Origin: JAEUTH01 sp039931675
Lineage (GTDB): Bacteria; Bacteroidota; Bacteroidia; AKYH767-A; OLB10
Direction of reading: 5' to 3'
DNA length: 64,000 nt
NCBI GenBank assembly: GCA_039931675.1
Contig: JBDTRM010000023.1
Span: 27,398 to 91,397 of the forward strand
The translations under genes were made by a program, and so were the position numbers. Positions 1 through 7,582 of this stretch are shown one piece after another. The notes beneath the pieces were generated by a model. It did no database searches. It saw nothing but the letters and a program-made list of their open reading frames with translations, and was not told the origin of the DNA. How positions within the stretch are numbered: position 1 is the stretch's first letter; each line of letters starts with the position of its first letter.

Positions 1-106
1 CAAGAGCAGGCAACTGCTTGTTTTGTGAATTAGCATTTCCACATATTAGAATTAATTGAAGAACTGAAATAATCAGTAGGGTAAAATTTGATTTTAGCAT
101 AGTCAT
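1..106 (-). CDS. Secreted protein, N-terminal fragment (gene runs off the window)
   Basis: Read on the minus strand, an open frame starts at ATG 106 (or the in-frame ATG at 100) and runs off the left edge of the window. It begins MTMLKSNFTLLIISVLQLIL, followed by ICGNANSQNKQ: a short basic head, a hydrophobic core and an A-N-S|Q site that fits signal peptidase I. The cysteine in LILIC is not in a good lipobox, because Ile rather than Gly/Ala/Ser precedes it. Only about 35 codons are visible, so the mature domain and function are unknown. The signal peptide is the sole evidence that this is a real gene. Confidence 0.5.
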   Translation of the reverse strand, partial: MTMLKSNFTLLIISVLQLILICGNANSQNKQLPAL

Positions 107-275
107 TACTGGTTTTGCCAATTTATTTATAGTGTTGCCTAGACACCTTATATGTTAGCTGTGCAAAATAAAACAAATATTCGAGAAGGATTATGGAGAT
201 GAAAAAGGGGTGTACTACAAATTTCAGCAAAGTACCTAATGCTGAAGAGAGCTTGTAGCGCGTTTCTTCTCAAAC

Positions 276-306
276 AAAAAAGCCCCTCAAAAACTTTGAG
301 AGGCTT
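276..306 (-). terminator. Rho-independent terminator
   Basis: Stem AAGCCTCTCAAA / TTTGAGGGGCTT with a short loop, followed on the minus strand by TTTTTTGTTTG. It lies just after the stop of the minus-strand fragment at 332-502, as expected for that former gene's terminator. The A-rich side also gives some T-tract for the plus strand. Confidence 0.7.
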
Positions 307-331
307 TAACTTATCTAACTAAATTTAATTT

Positions 332-502
332 TCAAGCAGTGGGCGGAATAGTCGTTGTAGGTTTTGCAACAGCACCACCAACATTCGCACTCCGCATTTT
401 CTTTTTATACATACTCCAATTATAATCAACTGCTTTAACAGATTTCTTCCTTTTATAAAACGGATTAAACCTTGTGATAAAGTTTTTATATTTTCGTAAA
501 AA
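332..502 (-). pseudogene. 3' remnant of an unrecognised gene; repeat copy 1
   Basis: The minus strand is open for 57 codons between a TAA at 503-505 and a TGA at 332-334, with no usable start near its beginning. It reads FLRKYKNFITRFNPFYKRKK then SVKAVDYNWSMYKKKMRS and ends in a Thr/Pro-rich tail. A terminator follows directly. The middle part (Phe-Tyr-Lys-x-Lys-Lys-x-Val-Lys-Ala-x-Asp-Tyr-Asn-Trp) recurs on the minus strand at 1252-1303, 1438-1492 and, truncated, at 2218-2268. I read it as the tail of a gene that lost its front. I do not recognise the family. It could alternatively be a non-coding repeat that happens to stay open. Confidence 0.4.
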
Positions 503-513
503 TTATTTCAGTC

Positions 514-723
514 ATGATTACAGAAAATAAACTTACCAATTTGCAATTAGAGTTATTAAAAAGCTTTAAATATGTAAAAGATGAAAAGCAATTGAATGAT
601 ATTAAATCTTTATTGAATTTATATTTCCACAAACAACTTGAAGCGGCTATTGAAGAGGAAGAAAAATCAAGAAACTACACAACTGAAATTTATGAAGAAT
701 GGTTGCGTAATTCCACGAAATAA
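514..723 (+). CDS. Probable antitoxin of a PIN-toxin pair (69 aa)
   Basis: A small charged, mostly helical protein, rich in Glu/Lys with a run of acidic residues (AAIEEEEKS) and no signal peptide. It ends 9 bases before the GTG start of a PIN-domain toxin. Its length, charge and position match antitoxins of the PIN type II systems called 'putative toxin-antitoxin system toxin component, PIN family'. I do not recognise a specific DNA-binding fold. By analogy it would bind and inhibit the PIN nuclease and repress the shared promoter. The call rests mainly on context. Start ATG 514 is the only plausible one. Confidence 0.65.
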   Translation: MITENKLTNLQLELLKSFKYVKDEKQLNDIKSLLNLYFHKQLEAAIEEEEKSRNYTTEIYEEWLRNSTK

Positions 724-732
724 TCAAAGCCA

Positions 733-1134
733 GTGAAAGTTGTATTAGATACCAATTGCTTTATCAGTTGCATCGGTAAAAATTCCAGGCATCGCAAAGT
801 GTTCGATGCTTTTCTAAATGGAAGCTATGTCCTATGCCTTTCTACAGAAGTACTGTTAGAGTACGAAGAAAAATTCAATCAGTTTTGGGGCGCTAAAGTA
901 ACTTACAATTTATTAGCAACTATTCTCACAGCACAGAACATTTCGCTACACTCTATTTTTTATAATTTCAGATTAGTTGAAGGAGATGTGGACGATAATA
1001 AATTTTCAGATTTATATCTTTCAGCGTCTGCTGATATTTTAGTCACCAACGATTCAAAACTTATAGCGCTTCGAAAAAAGGGTTATCCTGTAGTTGATGT
1101 CAAAACAATTAGCGAGTTCATGATTCTTTTATAA
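733..1134 (+). CDS. PIN-domain ribonuclease toxin (COG1569-type)
   Basis: A 133-residue PIN protein starting at GTG 733. It opens with the first catalytic Asp in VVLDTNCF (Asp6), has the Ser-Thr-Glu segment near residue 39, the acidic block GDVDDNKFSD (residues 84-93) and the terminal VTNDSKL motif (residues 104-110). These match the metal-binding acidic residues of PIN nucleases, specifically the family annotated as toxin component of a type II toxin-antitoxin system. The predicted role is cleavage of RNA when free of antitoxin. The upstream 69-residue gene is the presumed antitoxin. A protein with the same GDVDDNKF and VTND motifs is cut off at the right edge of the window (63778-64000). 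All catalytic positions look intact. Confidence 0.85.
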   Translation: MKVVLDTNCFISCIGKNSRHRKVFDAFLNGSYVLCLSTEVLLEYEEKFNQFWGAKVTYNLLATILTAQNISLHSIFYNFRLVEGDVDDNKFSDLYLSASADILVTNDSKLIALRKKGYPVVDVKTISEFMILL

Positions 1135-1251
1135 AATATATGTTGTTTCTGTAATCATTCAAAAAACTTCAAGAATCAACTCCAAACTAAATTCACTTGT
1201 TATTTTTCAGGAGGAGCTCCGCTATTTCCTACTCCTTATTTTCTTCTTGTA

Positions 1252-1303
1252 CTTACTCCAATTATAATCACCCACTTTCACAGATTTTTACTTTTATAAA
1301 ACG
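1252..1303 (-). repeat. Interspersed coding-fragment repeat, copy 2
   Basis: Nucleotide-similar to 412-465, 1438-1492 and 2218-2268 (core ATTATAATCA...CTTTNACAG...ACTTTTATAAAACG on the plus strand). On the minus strand it encodes the same peptide as copy 1 only if a one-base deletion near the start is corrected, then continues DYNWSKYKKKIRS and stops. It is therefore a decayed copy. The stretch 1135-1540 holds no gene, only copies 2 and 3 and the long palindrome between them. Confidence 0.6.
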
Positions 1304-1318
1304 AGGTGCATAAACCGA

Positions 1319-1427
1319 ACTGTCCTGTTGATTCCGAAGCATCGGAAGAAACATCTTTCTTCAAATGAAGTAGCTGCTACTTTTGGAGAAAGTTCCTTCT
1401 CCCGACCATCGGGATCAGGAGGACAGT
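1319..1427. repeat. Long imperfect palindrome (REP/hairpin element)
   Basis: ACTGTCCT at 1319-1326 pairs with AGGACAGT at 1420-1427, and the arms stay complementary with scattered mismatches all the way to GTAGC-T-GCTAC at 1370-1380. This makes a hairpin of about 50 base pairs. The mismatches leave similar but diverged arms (TTCCGAAGCATCGGAAG against CCCGATGGTCGGGAG), themselves small inverted repeats. No open frame lies inside. It sits between two copies of the coding-fragment repeat. Confidence 0.75.
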
Positions 1428-1437
1428 ACTCGGAAAC

Positions 1438-1492
1438 GCCAATTATAATCATCTGCTTTAACAGGTTTCTTACTTTTATAAAACGCTTTAAA
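1438..1492 (-). repeat. Interspersed coding-fragment repeat, copy 3
   Basis: On the minus strand it reads FKAFYKSKKPVKADDYNW in frame, then runs into the edge of the palindrome and stops. The plus-strand core CATCTGCTTTAACAG...TTTCTTACTTTTATAAAACG matches copies 1, 2 and 4. It lies 49 bases ahead of the DUF6934-like start at 1541. TTACTTTTATAAAAC resembles the TAnnTTTG promoter element with one mismatch, so it may also serve as a promoter. Confidence 0.6.
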
Positions 1493-1540
1493 ATGAGATT
1501 ATGAAATAAACTAACTTTGGCTCAACACAATTTCAAAAAT

Positions 1541-1966
1541 ATGCAACTGCCCAAATACCAACTTAAGGCTGAAAAATCATTAATGGTTTTCGAGTTTACC
1601 AGTATCGGACCAAAAGGAAATATTCCAAAGCTTGTAAAGTTTAGCGAAACCAACCTGAAAGACCTTTATAACCTGGCTTTTGGCGACAAGGATTTAAGTA
1701 CAGGTGGCATAAACGATTTGGTGATTTCAAATAATGGCGATAGCGAAACAGTTTTGTCAACTGTAGTTTCAACAGTTTATGCATTCACTGAACGTTATCC
1801 TTATGCATGGGTTGTTGCCACAGGCAGTACAAATTCGAGAACACGATTATACCGAATGGGAATATCAAAATACATTTTAGAAATTAAAAAAGACTTCCAG
1901 GTTTTCGGACTTAGAAACGATGAATGGAAAAGTTTGAAAAGGAAATTGAATACGGAGCATTTTTAG
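1541..1966 (+). CDS. DUF6934-like protein of unknown function
   Basis: A soluble protein of about 141 residues starting MQLPKYQLKAEKSLMVFEFT. The shape (short N-terminal Tyr/Lys motif, a middle DLVISNNGDSETVLSTVV stretch, then AWVVATGSTNSRTRLYRMGI) is what I know from the Bacteroidota family DUF6934, whose function is not established. A TTG at 1517 would add eight residues; I prefer ATG 1541. The small gene at 1996 follows by 29 bases and probably shares its transcript. Such small paired cytosolic genes in a repeat-rich region resemble toxin-antitoxin or defence modules, but nothing in the sequence proves that. Confidence 0.7.
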   Translation: MQLPKYQLKAEKSLMVFEFTSIGPKGNIPKLVKFSETNLKDLYNLAFGDKDLSTGGINDLVISNNGDSETVLSTVVSTVYAFTERYPYAWVVATGSTNSRTRLYRMGISKYILEIKKDFQVFGLRNDEWKSLKRKLNTEHF

Positions 1967-1995
1967 TTAAACGGAAATACTCTTATTTTTGCCTT

Positions 1996-2163
1996 ATGAC
2001 AATTAAAGAATTAAATAAAAAGAAAACGCCCATCGTTACAATTGATAACTCCCTGGAGAAGTTTAAGAAACTTCCTTTATTCCAGGACAAGGTGGACAAG
2101 GCAAACGAAATACTTCGTAAGGTAGGGTTGCCAAAAACGAAGTTACGCCAGGGGTTGCGTTAG
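1996..2163 (+). CDS. Small partner of the DUF6934-like gene (55 aa)
   Basis: A very basic 55-residue protein: MTIKELNKKKTPIVTIDNSL, then a Lys-rich helix (EKFKKLPLFQDKVDKANEIL) and an Arg/Lys-rich tail. A longer frame opens at ATG 1924 inside the previous gene; the ATG at 1996, just past that gene's stop, is more natural. I do not recognise the family. Its charge and size fit an accessory or antitoxin-like partner of the upstream protein. The call is by context only. Confidence 0.55.
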   Translation: MTIKELNKKKTPIVTIDNSLEKFKKLPLFQDKVDKANEILRKVGLPKTKLRQGLR

Positions 2164-2217
2164 AAGTTGCAATTTTCAAATTTATTATTGCAACGTCTTA
2201 ATATCTTTTAAACCAGA

Positions 2218-2268
2218 TACATCATCTGCTTTAACAGCTTTCTTACTTTTGTAAAACGGCTTTAAACC
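2218..2268 (-). repeat. Interspersed coding-fragment repeat, copy 4
   Basis: The minus strand reads GLKPFYKSKKAVKADD and then leaves the consensus. The plus strand here contains TACTTTTG, a perfect TAnnTTTG promoter -7 element, about 100 bases before trmB. The repeat family is described under 332-502. Confidence 0.55.
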
Positions 2269-2350
2269 CCAAACCTATCACTTGTGACTTATCCCTTACG
2301 ACTTACGACTTACGGCTTTTACACGAATAAATATTTTCCTTTGCAACATT

Positions 2351-3022
2351 ATGGGCAAAGATAAGTTAAGGCGCTGGGCTGAGTTAGAAACCTTTGAGCG
2401 CACATTTCAACCAAAGATGGATTTCCCGATGCCTGATTTTTACCTGAAAGGCAAATGGAATTCAGATGTTTTTAAAAATGAAAATCCAATCGTGCTCGAG
2501 TTAGGCTGCGGGCGTGGTGAATACACCGTTCACCTTGCAAAAAATTTCCCACAAAAGAATTTTATCGGCATTGATATAAAAGGTGCTCGATTGTGGCGCG
2601 GAGCAAAAACAATAAACGAAGAAAAAATTCTCAACGCTGCTTTTGTACGAATGCGCATAGAATTTATTGAAAATTTTTTTTCTCCACACGAGATAGGCGA
2701 AATATGGCTCACCTTTCCCGACCCGCAAATTAAAGACAAGCGCGAACATCGCAGGTTAACTCACCCCGCTTTCATCGAACGCTACAAACGTATGATGAAA
2801 CCCAACGGAATTCTGCATTTAAAAAGTGACAGTGCAGAGTTTTATGAATACACACTACAATCACTCGCACAAGAACAAGGAAAGTTTTTAGTGAAAACAA
2901 ATGATTTATATAACAGCCATATCGTTGACGAAATTCTCAGCATAAAAACTACTTATGAAAATATTTTTCTGAAAGAAGGAAAGAAGATTACATATATTAA
3001 GTTTCAGTTTGGTGAAGGTTGA
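2351..3022 (+). CDS. trmB: tRNA (guanine46-N7)-methyltransferase TrmB
   Basis: A 223-residue cytosolic Rossmann methyltransferase that uses S-adenosylmethionine to form m7G46 in the variable loop of tRNAs. Visible motifs are the SAM-binding VLELGCGRGEYTVHLA, the acidic loop FIGIDIKGARLWRGA, and the TrmB-specific LTFPDPQIKDKREHRRL block with its Pro-Asp-Pro and following Lys/Arg/His residues. Length is normal for the family. The start at ATG 2351 gives the usual MGKDKLRRW-type basic head. It stands alone as a transcription unit; the following 410 bases hold only hairpin repeats. Confidence 0.93.
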   Translation: MGKDKLRRWAELETFERTFQPKMDFPMPDFYLKGKWNSDVFKNENPIVLELGCGRGEYTVHLAKNFPQKNFIGIDIKGARLWRGAKTINEEKILNAAFVRMRIEFIENFFSPHEIGEIWLTFPDPQIKDKREHRRLTHPAFIERYKRMMKPNGILHLKSDSAEFYEYTLQSLAQEQGKFLVKTNDLYNSHIVDEILSIKTTYENIFLKEGKKITYIKFQFGEG

Positions 3023-3136
3023 AGTCCGATGTCAGAAGTTAGAAGTCGGAAGTCGGAGATCGGAATTATAGATTCAGAAATAATCGTTGCGACAACGCAT
3101 CAATTTATTTTTCTCCGAATAAATAAACATCAATAG

Positions 3137-3259
3137 CGAGTGACATCAGTCACTCGTAAGCCGAAACATTCTTTGGAGCATCACTTTCGGGAAGTTCCTT
3201 CAACTTCCCGAAAGTTGCCCGGAGTAAAATGTCTGACACCCGAAAAGGTGTCTGACATT
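3137..3259. repeat. Cluster of three perfect or near-perfect hairpins (REP-like)
   Basis: Three separate inverted repeats follow each other: CGAGTGAC-ATCA-GTCACTCG (3137-3156), CTTTCGGGAAGTT-CCTTC-AACTTCCCGAAAG (3184-3214) and AATGTCTGACACC-CGAAAA-GGTGTCTGACATT (3228-3259). The sequence around the last one, CCGGAGTAAAATGTCTGACACC, has a relative in reverse orientation at 13181-13200. No gene is seen between 3023 and 3432; the rest is simple purine- or pyrimidine-rich sequence. Confidence 0.75.
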
Positions 3260-3403
3260 GGATAGTCTTCAGGAAAATTAATAAGGCAGTAAGTTTATTA
3301 AGCGAACTAAAGATTCGCTGTTACATTGTTCCCGACTCTCATTCCCATATCCCCATATTTCCATATTTCCTTATTCCCGAATTCCCCACACCTAATCTTT
3401 TTC

Positions 3404-3411
3404 TACATTTG
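3404..3411 (+). promoter_or_regulatory. Bacteroidota -7 promoter element (TACATTTG)
   Basis: TACATTTG matches the TAnnTTTG consensus and lies 21 bases before the GTG start of the sensor kinase. No convincing -33 element was seen. Confidence 0.5.
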
Positions 3412-3432
3412 AAAAGTTGATTCAATTCGCCT

Positions 3433-6400
3433 GTGCTAAAAACATATAACAAAAAACATTATCGCTTATTATTCTTTGCGCTGCTCCTTTTTGCAGTGGG
3501 ATTCAGCTATGAATATTATTACATCACTAAATTAAATGACCGCGCCTTAATTGTTAAACGGGTGCAGGAAACTTTAAATGAAAAAAATCGTGTAATAAAT
3601 ATTTACCTGAATCAGCTTACTGATGCATTAATAAAAGCCGGAAATGATAAGGTTCTTTTTAATCGCGCTGCAAGTAAAATAAAACCGCCCGGGAGTGATG
3701 TTTCAATTTTTATTTATGAAAATGATGATTTGAAATACTGGAGTGACAACAAAATTGAGCTTAAATCAACAGATAAGCCAAACATAGGTAATGAGGAAAT
3801 GAGTTTTTTCAACTCTGCTTATTATGAATTTTTCAGGCGCAATGCAGGCGCTTATAAAATCACGGCATTGCTTTTTTTAAAACGAAGCAATAATAAGTTT
3901 GAAAACATCTATGTGCAAAATGATTTTAATGATGACTTTAAGTTAGGCAGCAATGTATTGTTCGGATCCAAAGTATCATCAACGCAAAACAATGTTATTT
4001 ACAACACAAAACGCAATGTGCTTTTCTACCTGTTGTTTTCAAAGGAAACAAAAAAACCTGTCCCGCTTTTACTGCCGTTTATTTATTTAATAGCCATCAT
4101 TATTTTTCTTGCATGGTATTACACTTTCGTAATGCATTTCGCAAAATATGAATTAGTGTGGGCATTTTTATTGATGGTGCTGTTGGGTCTGGCATTTGTT
4201 TTAATTGTAAGTTTCAGGCTGCCCAATGGGCTTTTTGAATTGAACCTTTTTTTACCGGCATTATATGCAAGCTCTAAATTACTTTACTCATTAGGTCATT
4301 TATTATTGGCCACGCTCATTATCACTTTTTATGTGGTGTGCTTTCACGGGTATGTTAATCAGCTTAACATCAATCCTAAAAAATATGCGGAGAACCGCTG
4401 GATGCAATTGCTGCCTGTAATGGCTTTCGTGGTGATTTTATTTTTTGCTGCATTTGTAATTTCACTCGCAAGCGGTTTGGTGCTTAATTCGAAAATATCT
4501 TTTGCTGTTGATAATGTACTCGACCTGTCGCGATACAGCTTTGCCGGATTAGTAATAGTTTTTTTACTGATGTTTTCATTTTACTTAGTATGCGATGCAG
4601 CCTTGCGTTTTGTATTAAGAACACATTATGGTTTTTTACGCACTTTCTCATTTTTTGTGACTGCGCAAATTATATTCCTGCTTGTCTGTTATCCATTGCG
4701 GAACACAGAATTTTTCATGCAGTTTCAATGGATCACCTATTCTGTTACCCTTGGGGTAATGGCCATAGTGGGATTGCTGCTGCTGGTTTCGCAAAAGGAA
4801 TATACTTTTTATAAATCCATCTGGCTGGTGCTTACTTTTTCGGCATATACTGCTATTATACTGCAGGATCTTACTATTAAAAAAGAACAACAGCAGCGCA
4901 CTGCTTTTGCTGATAAATTAGAAAACGAAGGCGACCTGATGGCGGAATATTTATTTGAAGATATTTTTGAAAAGTTAGCTTATGATAAAATCATTTTAAC
5001 TTATTTATGCAATGACAATCCTGAAATTACCTTAAATACCACTACAGAAAAAAATATAAGTAACCGCCTGATGCAAAATTATTTTTCCGGCTATTGGTCA
5101 GGTTATGATATAAGGATACACACGTTTAATCACAACGGGCTGCCAATATCCAATACATCAGACACTGCCAAATCAATATCGCTGTATGATAAAATTATCA
5201 GCGAACAGGGAAAGGAAACACAAACGCAGGGATTATATTCTTTAAAGAGCACATCAGGCATTACATCATACATTGGCAAAATAGTGGTGCGTGACACTGA
5301 TAATAATAACATTGTTGCAGGCAGCATTATTATGGAGCTGAATTCAAAAATCACCAAGAATGAATTAGGTTATCCGGGTTTGCTCATCAGCCAGAAACAA
5401 GCAAGCAAGCTTGAGGGTCAAACCTATTCGTATGCGCTCTATCAGAATAATGCCCTCGTGAGCCAGAACGGAAACTTCAGTTACAATTCAAGCAGTTTTT
5501 ATTACAAAGCACTGGCAGGCCCTGTGGGCGATCATTTTATGACAATGGATAAAATCTCTTACCTGATAAGAGTATTGCCCAATGGTGATTTAATAGTAGT
5601 GAGCAAACCGCTATCTGGATTTGGCGTATTCTTTACCATTTTCATTTACATTTTTACGCTGTTCTTTTTATGGTATGTTTTCTTTTTTATTGTTTTTAAA
5701 CTCATCACAAATTCTTTTCAATTTCAATTCGATTTTAAAAGCCGCATACAATTAACTGTAACTACAGTGATCATTATCATAATGTTCACCATTGGTTCAG
5801 TAACCATTTATAACATCATTGATAACTATAACAGTTTACAAGATCAAAAGCTGATTGAAAAGCTTAGCTCTGTATTATTGGTCATTGAAAATGAAACACG
5901 CTATCAGCCACTCACAGGTCTAACTATAGAAACAGAGTTGGGATATAAATTTTCGGAACTCAGCAATGCGTTAAACTGCGACTTTAATATTTATGACGAC
6001 AAAGGGTTTTTGCTTTACTCTACTCAGCCCAAAGTTTTTGAGTTGAATTTATTAGGTTACACCATTAACCGCACGGCTTTTGAAGAATTAAAAAACAATC
6101 CCAAGCTTAATTTTGTGCAGGAAGAAAATATTGGTTCGCTTAATTATATAGCAGCTTATGAACCTATCAGTAATTACAAAAATAAGGCCTTAGCCTATCT
6201 TAATCTTCCTTATTTTAAAAACGAATCCGATTTAAATAAAGAGATTTCAGCTATCTTAGTAACACTGATCAACATTTACATTCCCGTTTTCTTTATCAGC
6301 TTAGTGATTACACTTTTTTTATCACAGCGCCTTGCTAATCCTTTACGGTTAATTCAAAATAGTTTATCAAAAGTAAGGTTGGATAAATCAAACCAGCTTA

Positions 6401-7176
6401 TAGAGTGGCACAGGGATGATGAAATAGGTGCATTAGTAAAACAATACAACCACATGGTAGGGGAGCTTGAACGCAGTGCTGAAATACTGGCGCAGAGCGA
6501 GCGCGAAACAGCATGGCGCGAAATGGCAAGACAAGTGGCGCATGAAATAAAAAATCCGCTTACGCCTATGAAGTTAAGTGTGCAGCACATGTTACGGGCT
6601 ATGGAAGACGAGCATCCTGACTTTGATAAATTAGTAAAACGATTTTCTGAAAACTTAGTTGAACAAATAGATACGCTCAGTAATATTGCAACTGAGTTCA
6701 GCAACTTTGCCAAGATGCCACGTGCTAACAATGCGGTAATAAACCTGCAGTCTATTTTGAGAAACTCAACAGAGTTGTATGGCATAGAAAAAAATATAAC
6801 GGTTATTTTTAATGAATCGCAGGATGAAATGCTGGTGTATGCTGATAAAAATCAACTGCTGCGTGTGTTCAGTAATTTGCTTAAGAATGCCATACAGGCA
6901 ATACCTCAAAGCAAGAAGGGATTGGTAAAAGTAAGTGTGACCGAAGACACAAATACCTATACGGTAGTAGTTAATGATAACGGTTCAGGAATACCGGAAG
7001 ATACACGCGAACGGATTTTTACACCAAACTTCACCACCAAAACCACGGGAACAGGTTTGGGGCTTGCAATAGCCAAGCAGATTGTTGACAATGCACAAGG
7101 TAAAATATGGTTTGAAACCCAGGTAAATGTCGGTACCACTTTTTACATCATGTTGCCAAAATATTCTCACGCCTGA
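3433..7176 (+). CDS. Very large membrane sensor histidine kinase (NtrY-like core)
   Basis: A 1247-residue kinase starting at GTG 3433, the only start after the promoter motif. It has an N-terminal membrane span (about residues 12-31), an extracytoplasmic stretch, a block of about eight spans (roughly 205-475), a second extracytoplasmic domain (to about 715), two spans near 720-790, another sensory loop, and a last span near 940-960 leading into a HAMP domain. The HisKA H-box contains VAHEIKNPLTPMKLS with His1037 as phosphoacceptor. The ATPase part has NLLKNAIQA, DNGSGIP and GTGLGLAIAKQIVDNAQG. H-box wording and layout resemble NtrY. No response regulator is adjacent, so it is an orphan here. 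Its signal is unknown. Confidence 0.88.
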   Translation: MLKTYNKKHYRLLFFALLLFAVGFSYEYYYITKLNDRALIVKRVQETLNEKNRVINIYLNQLTDALIKAGNDKVLFNRAASKIKPPGSDVSIFIYENDDLKYWSDNKIELKSTDKPNIGNEEMSFFNSAYYEFFRRNAGAYKITALLFLKRSNNKFENIYVQNDFNDDFKLGSNVLFGSKVSSTQNNVIYNTKRNVLFYLLFSKETKKPVPLLLPFIYLIAIIIFLAWYYTFVMHFAKYELVWAFLLMVLLGLAFVLIVSFRLPNGLFELNLFLPALYASSKLLYSLGHLLLATLIITFYVVCFHGYVNQLNINPKKYAENRWMQLLPVMAFVVILFFAAFVISLASGLVLNSKISFAVDNVLDLSRYSFAGLVIVFLLMFSFYLVCDAALRFVLRTHYGFLRTFSFFVTAQIIFLLVCYPLRNTEFFMQFQWITYSVTLGVMAIVGLLLLVSQKEYTFYKSIWLVLTFSAYTAIILQDLTIKKEQQQRTAFADKLENEGDLMAEYLFEDIFEKLAYDKIILTYLCNDNPEITLNTTTEKNISNRLMQNYFSGYWSGYDIRIHTFNHNGLPISNTSDTAKSISLYDKIISEQGKETQTQGLYSLKSTSGITSYIGKIVVRDTDNNNIVAGSIIMELNSKITKNELGYPGLLISQKQASKLEGQTYSYALYQNNALVSQNGNFSYNSSSFYYKALAGPVGDHFMTMDKISYLIRVLPNGDLIVVSKPLSGFGVFFTIFIYIFTLFFLWYVFFFIVFKLITNSFQFQFDFKSRIQLTVTTVIIIIMFTIGSVTIYNIIDNYNSLQDQKLIEKLSSVLLVIENETRYQPLTGLTIETELGYKFSELSNALNCDFNIYDDKGFLLYSTQPKVFELNLLGYTINRTAFEELKNNPKLNFVQEENIGSLNYIAAYEPISNYKNKALAYLNLPYFKNESDLNKEISAILVTLINIYIPVFFISLVITLFLSQRLANPLRLIQNSLSKVRLDKSNQLIEWHRDDEIGALVKQYNHMVGELERSAEILAQSERETAWREMARQVAHEIKNPLTPMKLSVQHMLRAMEDEHPDFDKLVKRFSENLVEQIDTLSNIATEFSNFAKMPRANNAVINLQSILRNSTELYGIEKNITVIFNESQDEMLVYADKNQLLRVFSNLLKNAIQAIPQSKKGLVKVSVTEDTNTYTVVVNDNGSGIPEDTRERIFTPNFTTKTTGTGLGLAIAKQIVDNAQGKIWFETQVNVGTTFYIMLPKYSHA

Positions 7177-7181
7177 AAAAT

Positions 7182-7575
7182 TGGTTATGGTTTTTAGTTT
7201 GTAGTTGTGGTTTAAAAATGTTTTCGGTTTTAGTTCCAATGTATCGGGAGGGTTTGAAAAAACGTAATATAAAATACCAGCATGGATTAAAACTGAAAAC
7301 TAAAATCATAAACAAGATAATCAAAACCAGGAACCAATAACTAATAACAAATTACGTCATATTCACACCAATAAAGTTTCTTATATATTCGCGCACTTTC
7401 AGAAACGGTTTGTGGTTTTTAGTTTTTGGTCGTGGTTATAAAAAGTTAGCGGTTTAAGGCTGGAGTTTGAAATAGCGTTTAGTTTGATAAAAACTAAATA
7501 TTAAATATTGGCTTGAACAAAAACTGTAAACTAAAACTAATGACAAGAAAACTAAAACCAAAAACCAAAAACGAA
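7182..7575. repeat. Two simple-sequence hairpin units in tandem
   Basis: The 406 bases between the kinase and the B12-domain gene hold no gene. They consist of two units (about 7182-7358 and 7406-7575). Each has a T/G-rich left arm (GGTTTTTAGTTTGTAGTTGTGG and relatives) and a complementary A/C-rich right arm (AAACTAAAACCAAAAACC and relatives). The two left arms are near-copies of each other. A non-coding repeat, possibly transcribed as a large loose hairpin. Confidence 0.6.
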
Positions 7576-7582
7576 TAATAAA

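Noticed and set aside
6354..6785. Minus-strand open frame of 143 codons inside the sensor kinase
   Set aside because: Antisense shadow of the HAMP/HisKA coding region; its Ser/Cys/Ile-rich composition is what reversed coding DNA gives.
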